Shown: positions 6,842 to 8,818 of the stretch, piece after piece
Layout of the letters: every line of letters begins with the position of its first letter
Position numbering within the stretch: the stretch's first letter is position 1
Source: Acidobacteriota bacterium
Lineage (GTDB): Bacteria; Acidobacteriota; Holophagae; Thermotomaculales; Thermotomaculaceae
Assembly (NCBI GenBank): GCA_027067895.1
Contig: JAMOUY010000206.1
Location: 1-8,818 of the forward strand
DNA: 8,818 nucleotides
Direction: 5' to 3'
Notes under the pieces: model-generated
Seen by the model: the letters and a program-made list of their open reading frames with translations, nothing else
Told to the model about the DNA's origin: nothing
The model's database searches: none
Position numbers and translations under genes: made by a program

Positions 6842-7634
6842 TGTAAACAACCTCTTCTATCATTTTTCTATCTACAATATTACTACAATTTCCCTTTACC
6901 TTGAAATGCAAAAGGTATTCAATGTTGCCCTTCTGCCCCTGAATGGGGGACTTTGTAATATTTTCAGGGCAAAAGCCGTATTCCTTTACAAAATTCGCTA
7001 TATCCTCAACCACTCTTACATGCTTTGTTTTATCCTTGATTATCCCCTTTTTTTCCACTTCGTCCTTCCCAACCTCAAACTGCGGTTTAATCAAAATCAC
7101 GGCATCAAAATCTTTCTCTTCATCTACAATAGACGGAAAAACTGGAATAATCTTTTTAACCGAAATAAAAGAAACGTCCATACAGATAAAAGAGACGGGA
7201 AATTCCAAATCTTCCCTCTTCAAATACCTTGCGTTGAAATTTTCCATAACAACAACTCTTCTGTCGTTTCTCAATTTTAAATCAAGTTGGTTTGTCCCGG
7301 TGTCTATTGCATAAACAAGTTTTGCCCCTCTCTGCAAAAGGCAGTCGGTAAACCCCCCCGTTGAAGACCCTATGTCTGCGCAAATCCTGTCTTTAACGTC
7401 TATTTTAAATTCGTCCAAGGCTTTTTCAAGTTTCAACCCGCCTCTGCCCACGTAATTGTGAAGTTTTCTTTTAACAAAAATCTCTTTTTCAAGGGGAATC
7501 AATTCCCCGGCTTTTTCCACACGTTTATTGTCCAAAAAAACAAGACCCGCCATTATCAAACGGCGGGCTTCTTCCCTTGATTTAACAAGTTGTCTTTGAA
7601 CGAGCAGTTTGTCCGCTCTTTCCTTTTTTGCCAT
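6831..7634 (-). CDS. tlyA: TlyA family rRNA 2'-O-ribose methyltransferase (S4 domain plus FtsJ/RrmJ fold)
   Basis: A 267-residue cytoplasmic protein, the normal length. An S4 RNA-binding domain covers about 5-62 (Arg-Ala-Asp-Lys-Leu-Leu-Val, then Ser-Arg-Glu-Glu-Ala-Arg-Arg-Leu-Ile). The Rossmann methyltransferase follows, with the S-adenosylmethionine loop Ala-Asp-Ile-Gly-Ser-Ser-Thr-Gly-Gly-Phe-Thr-Asp (86-97). The catalytic tetrad of 2'-O-methyltransferases is complete: Lys68, Asp153, Lys183 and Glu239, lining up with Lys69/Asp154/Lys182/Glu238 of mycobacterial TlyA. Characterised members methylate 16S and/or 23S rRNA cytidines; in mycobacteria loss gives capreomycin resistance. The older 'hemolysin' label is probably a misnomer. 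Translation seems coupled to the upstream gene: one base separates the acd stop from this ATG (TAGTATG), and there is only a weak AGGTTAG site. It ends 11 bases inside nadK. Confidence 0.93.
   Translation of the reverse strand: MAKKERADKLLVQRQLVKSREEARRLIMAGLVFLDNKRVEKAGELIPLEKEIFVKRKLHNYVGRGGLKLEKALDEFKIDVKDRICADIGSSTGGFTDCLLQRGAKLVYAIDTGTNQLDLKLRNDRRVVVMENFNARYLKREDLEFPVSFICMDVSFISVKKIIPVFPSIVDEEKDFDAVILIKPQFEVGKDEVEKKGIIKDKTKHVRVVEDIANFVKEYGFCPENITKSPIQGQKGNIEYLLHFKVKGNCSNIVDRKMIEEVVYNEI
6851..6858 (-). promoter_or_regulatory. Ribosome binding site that decides the nadK start
   Basis: The minus strand reads AGAAGAGG, inside the end of tlyA. It is nine bases from the ATG at 6841 but directly abuts the in-frame TTG at 6848-6850, which argues for the ATG as initiator. 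Confidence 0.6.
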
Positions 7635-7635
7635 A

Positions 7636-8775
7636 CTAACCTAACAGGCTTTTTGCTATAACAAGCCTTTGAATTTCGTTTGTCCCTTCGTAAATTGTGG
7701 TAACCCTTGCGTCTCTGTAAAGCCTTTCAATCTTGTATTCCTTTGAAAAACCGTATCCTCCGTGAATCTGCAAAGCCTCATAAGTGCAGAAAATCGCGGT
7801 TTCAGAAGCATACATTTTTGCCATAGAGGAAAGTTTTGCATCGGGTTTTCCTATCAAATCCATAAATCCTGCATAGTAAACAAGGCTTTCGGCAGCCTCA
7901 ATTTTTGTCGCCATATCGGCTATTTTAAACTGAATAGCCTGCTGTTTTGCTATTGGCTTTCCAAACTGCACCCTTTCGGTTGAGTATCTTACGCCTTCAA
8001 TAAAAGCGCCTTTTGCAATTCCAAGAGCCTGCGCACCTATTCCTATCCTTGAATGATTCAAAGTTGTTAAGGCGATTTTAAAACCCATGCCTTCTTTTCC
8101 CAAAAGGTTTTCCGCAGGCACTTCCAAATCTTCCAAAGTTACCATGCAGGTTTTTGAAGAACGCATGCCCATTTTGTCTTCCGGCTTGTCCACTATGAAA
8201 CCGTCAGACTCTGCGTCAACAATAAATGCTGAAATTCCCTTATGCCCCGCTTCGGGATTTGTTGAAGCAAGCAGAACAAAGTATTTTCCCACTCCGGCAT
8301 TTGTAATCCATGCCTTTGAGCCGTTTATAACGTATTTGTCGCCCTTTTTCACCGCCTTGGTTTTAAGGCTTCCAGCATCAGAACCTGCGTTAGGCTCGGT
8401 TAAACAAAAACCGCCTATTACCTCTCCCGATGCAAGAGGGGGCAAAAACTTCTTTTTCTGCTCTTCGGTGCCGAAAGTCAAAATAGGAAAACAGCAAACC
8501 GAATTGTTTACGCTCATTGTAACCGCAACGCCGGGGTCAGCCTTTGCAAGTTCTTCCACCGCAAGAAGATAGGAAATAACGTCCGCTTCCGAGCCTCCGT
8601 ATTCCTCGGGTATAAAAACCCCCATTAAACCCAATTCCCCCATCTCTTTAATCAAATCGTGGGGAAATTCGGCTTTTTTATCCCTCTCAGCAGCGCCGGG
8701 CTCAACTTCGTTTTTTGCAAAGTCCCGCACCATGTCGCGGAACATTTTCTGCTCTTCGGTAAGGCGAAAATCCAT
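7636..8775 (-). CDS. Acyl-CoA dehydrogenase, short-chain/butyryl-CoA type
   Basis: A 379-residue FAD flavoenzyme (family length about 380) that oxidises acyl-CoA to trans-2-enoyl-CoA and passes electrons to an electron-transfer flavoprotein. Domain order is standard: N-terminal helices (1-120), beta domain with Leu-Thr-Glu-Pro-Asn-Ala-Gly-Ser-Asp-Ala (125-134) and Tyr-Val-Ile-Asn-Gly-Ser-Lys (148-154), then C-terminal helices with Glu-Arg-Val-Gln-Phe-Gly-Lys (267-273) and Ile-His-Gly-Gly-Tyr-Gly-Phe (337-343). Glu363 in Ile-Tyr-Glu-Gly-Thr aligns with the catalytic base of short-chain and butyryl-CoA dehydrogenases, as opposed to the isovaleryl type where it sits elsewhere. The N-terminus (Met-Asp-Phe-x-Leu-Thr-x-Glu-Gln) also resembles clostridial Bcd; chain-length preference is inference. 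The ATG is fixed: an in-frame stop (8779-8781) lies one codon upstream, and GCGGAGG is at suitable spacing. It ends one base before tlyA. No etfAB genes are seen here, but they could lie upstream. Confidence 0.93.
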   Translation of the reverse strand: MDFRLTEEQKMFRDMVRDFAKNEVEPGAAERDKKAEFPHDLIKEMGELGLMGVFIPEEYGGSEADVISYLLAVEELAKADPGVAVTMSVNNSVCCFPILTFGTEEQKKKFLPPLASGEVIGGFCLTEPNAGSDAGSLKTKAVKKGDKYVINGSKAWITNAGVGKYFVLLASTNPEAGHKGISAFIVDAESDGFIVDKPEDKMGMRSSKTCMVTLEDLEVPAENLLGKEGMGFKIALTTLNHSRIGIGAQALGIAKGAFIEGVRYSTERVQFGKPIAKQQAIQFKIADMATKIEAAESLVYYAGFMDLIGKPDAKLSSMAKMYASETAIFCTYEALQIHGGYGFSKEYKIERLYRDARVTTIYEGTNEIQRLVIAKSLLG

Positions 8776-8778
8776 GGA

Positions 8779-8818
8779 TTATACCTCCGCCAATACCTGA
8801 GCGGCAATTACAATTCTC
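8779..8818 (-). CDS. C-terminal end of an upstream gene, cut by the window edge
   Basis: Minus-strand codons from 8817 read Arg-Ile-Val-Ile-Ala-Ala-Gln-Val-Leu-Ala-Glu-Val and stop at TAA 8779-8781, three bases before the acyl-CoA dehydrogenase ATG. The ribosome site GGAGG of the next gene lies inside it. The tight spacing is like that of the other genes in this operon, so it is probably real, but twelve residues are too few to name a product; one of the other two frames is also open here. Confidence 0.4.
   Translation of the reverse strand, partial: RIVIAAQVLAEV

Noticed and set aside
6810..7314. Two plus-strand open frames of 156 and 123 codons
   Set aside because: Both are antisense to tlyA, have low-complexity composition typical of shadow frames, and have no ribosome sites.
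8087..8572. Long plus-strand open frame of 161 codons
   Set aside because: It is antisense to the acyl-CoA dehydrogenase gene, has no ribosome site, and its sequence resembles no protein family; the sense gene has full catalytic motifs.
8778..8783. TATAAT on the minus strand just before the acyl-CoA dehydrogenase ATG
   Set aside because: It lies between the ribosome site and the start codon, so transcripts from it would lack the leader; it is a coincidence of the upstream stop codon.
1..8818. Mobile elements, CRISPR arrays, tRNA or rRNA genes, riboswitches
   Set aside because: No transposase or integrase motifs, spaced direct repeats, cloverleaf-like sequence or long structured leader was seen, and all genes share similar base composition.

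Overview
This 8.8 kb window is ordinary, densely packed bacterial chromosome. By eye it is AT-rich (roughly 40% GC), with many A/T homopolymer runs and Lys/Glu/Phe-rich proteins. Start codons are mostly ATG with clear GGAGG-type ribosome sites; one gene appears to use TTG. The gene set (short-chain-type acyl-CoA dehydrogenase, TlyA, NAD kinase, a GT35 glucan phosphorylase of the short bacterial class, PssA, partner-switching proteins, an HEISH-type M49 peptidase homologue) fits a heterotrophic Gram-negative-type or deep-branching bacterium. I cannot place it to a phylum from sequence alone. There are no tRNAs, rRNAs, insertion sequences, CRISPR arrays or phage genes visible.

Layout: Positions 1-1628 run left to right. 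A 5'-truncated M49 (dipeptidyl-peptidase III-like) metallopeptidase is followed by a small STAS-domain anti-sigma-factor antagonist. A strong rho-independent terminator at 1641-1669 closes this block. Everything from 1668 to 8818 is on the minus strand. Read in transcription order it is: the last codons of a probable upstream gene (8779-8818), acyl-CoA dehydrogenase, tlyA, nadK (overlapping tlyA by 11 bases) and glgP, all with 0-10 base gaps or overlaps, so almost certainly one operon. Next, behind its own good promoter, comes ydcH (DUF465) followed by pssA. Last, behind another good promoter of nearly identical geometry, is a stand-alone RsbRD-N-type sensor domain that converges on the STAS gene.

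How the genes work together: the large operon mixes fatty acid oxidation, rRNA 2'-O-methylation, NADP supply and alpha-glucan breakdown; tlyA-nadK is a widely conserved pair, while the flanking acd and glgP look like lineage-specific additions. The STAS protein and the RsbRD-N-like protein both belong to families of Rsb-type partner-switching signalling, and their convergent adjacency is the most suggestive functional link. No RsbW/SpoIIAB-type kinase or sigma factor is in the window.

I did not find a clearly new biological system. The items most worth a second look are the HEISH (five-residue) zinc motif of the M49 protein, the orphan RsbRD-N protein beside the STAS gene, the two matching promoters, and the TTG start of pssA next to an A8 tract. 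No gene-free stretch exceeds 90 bases.
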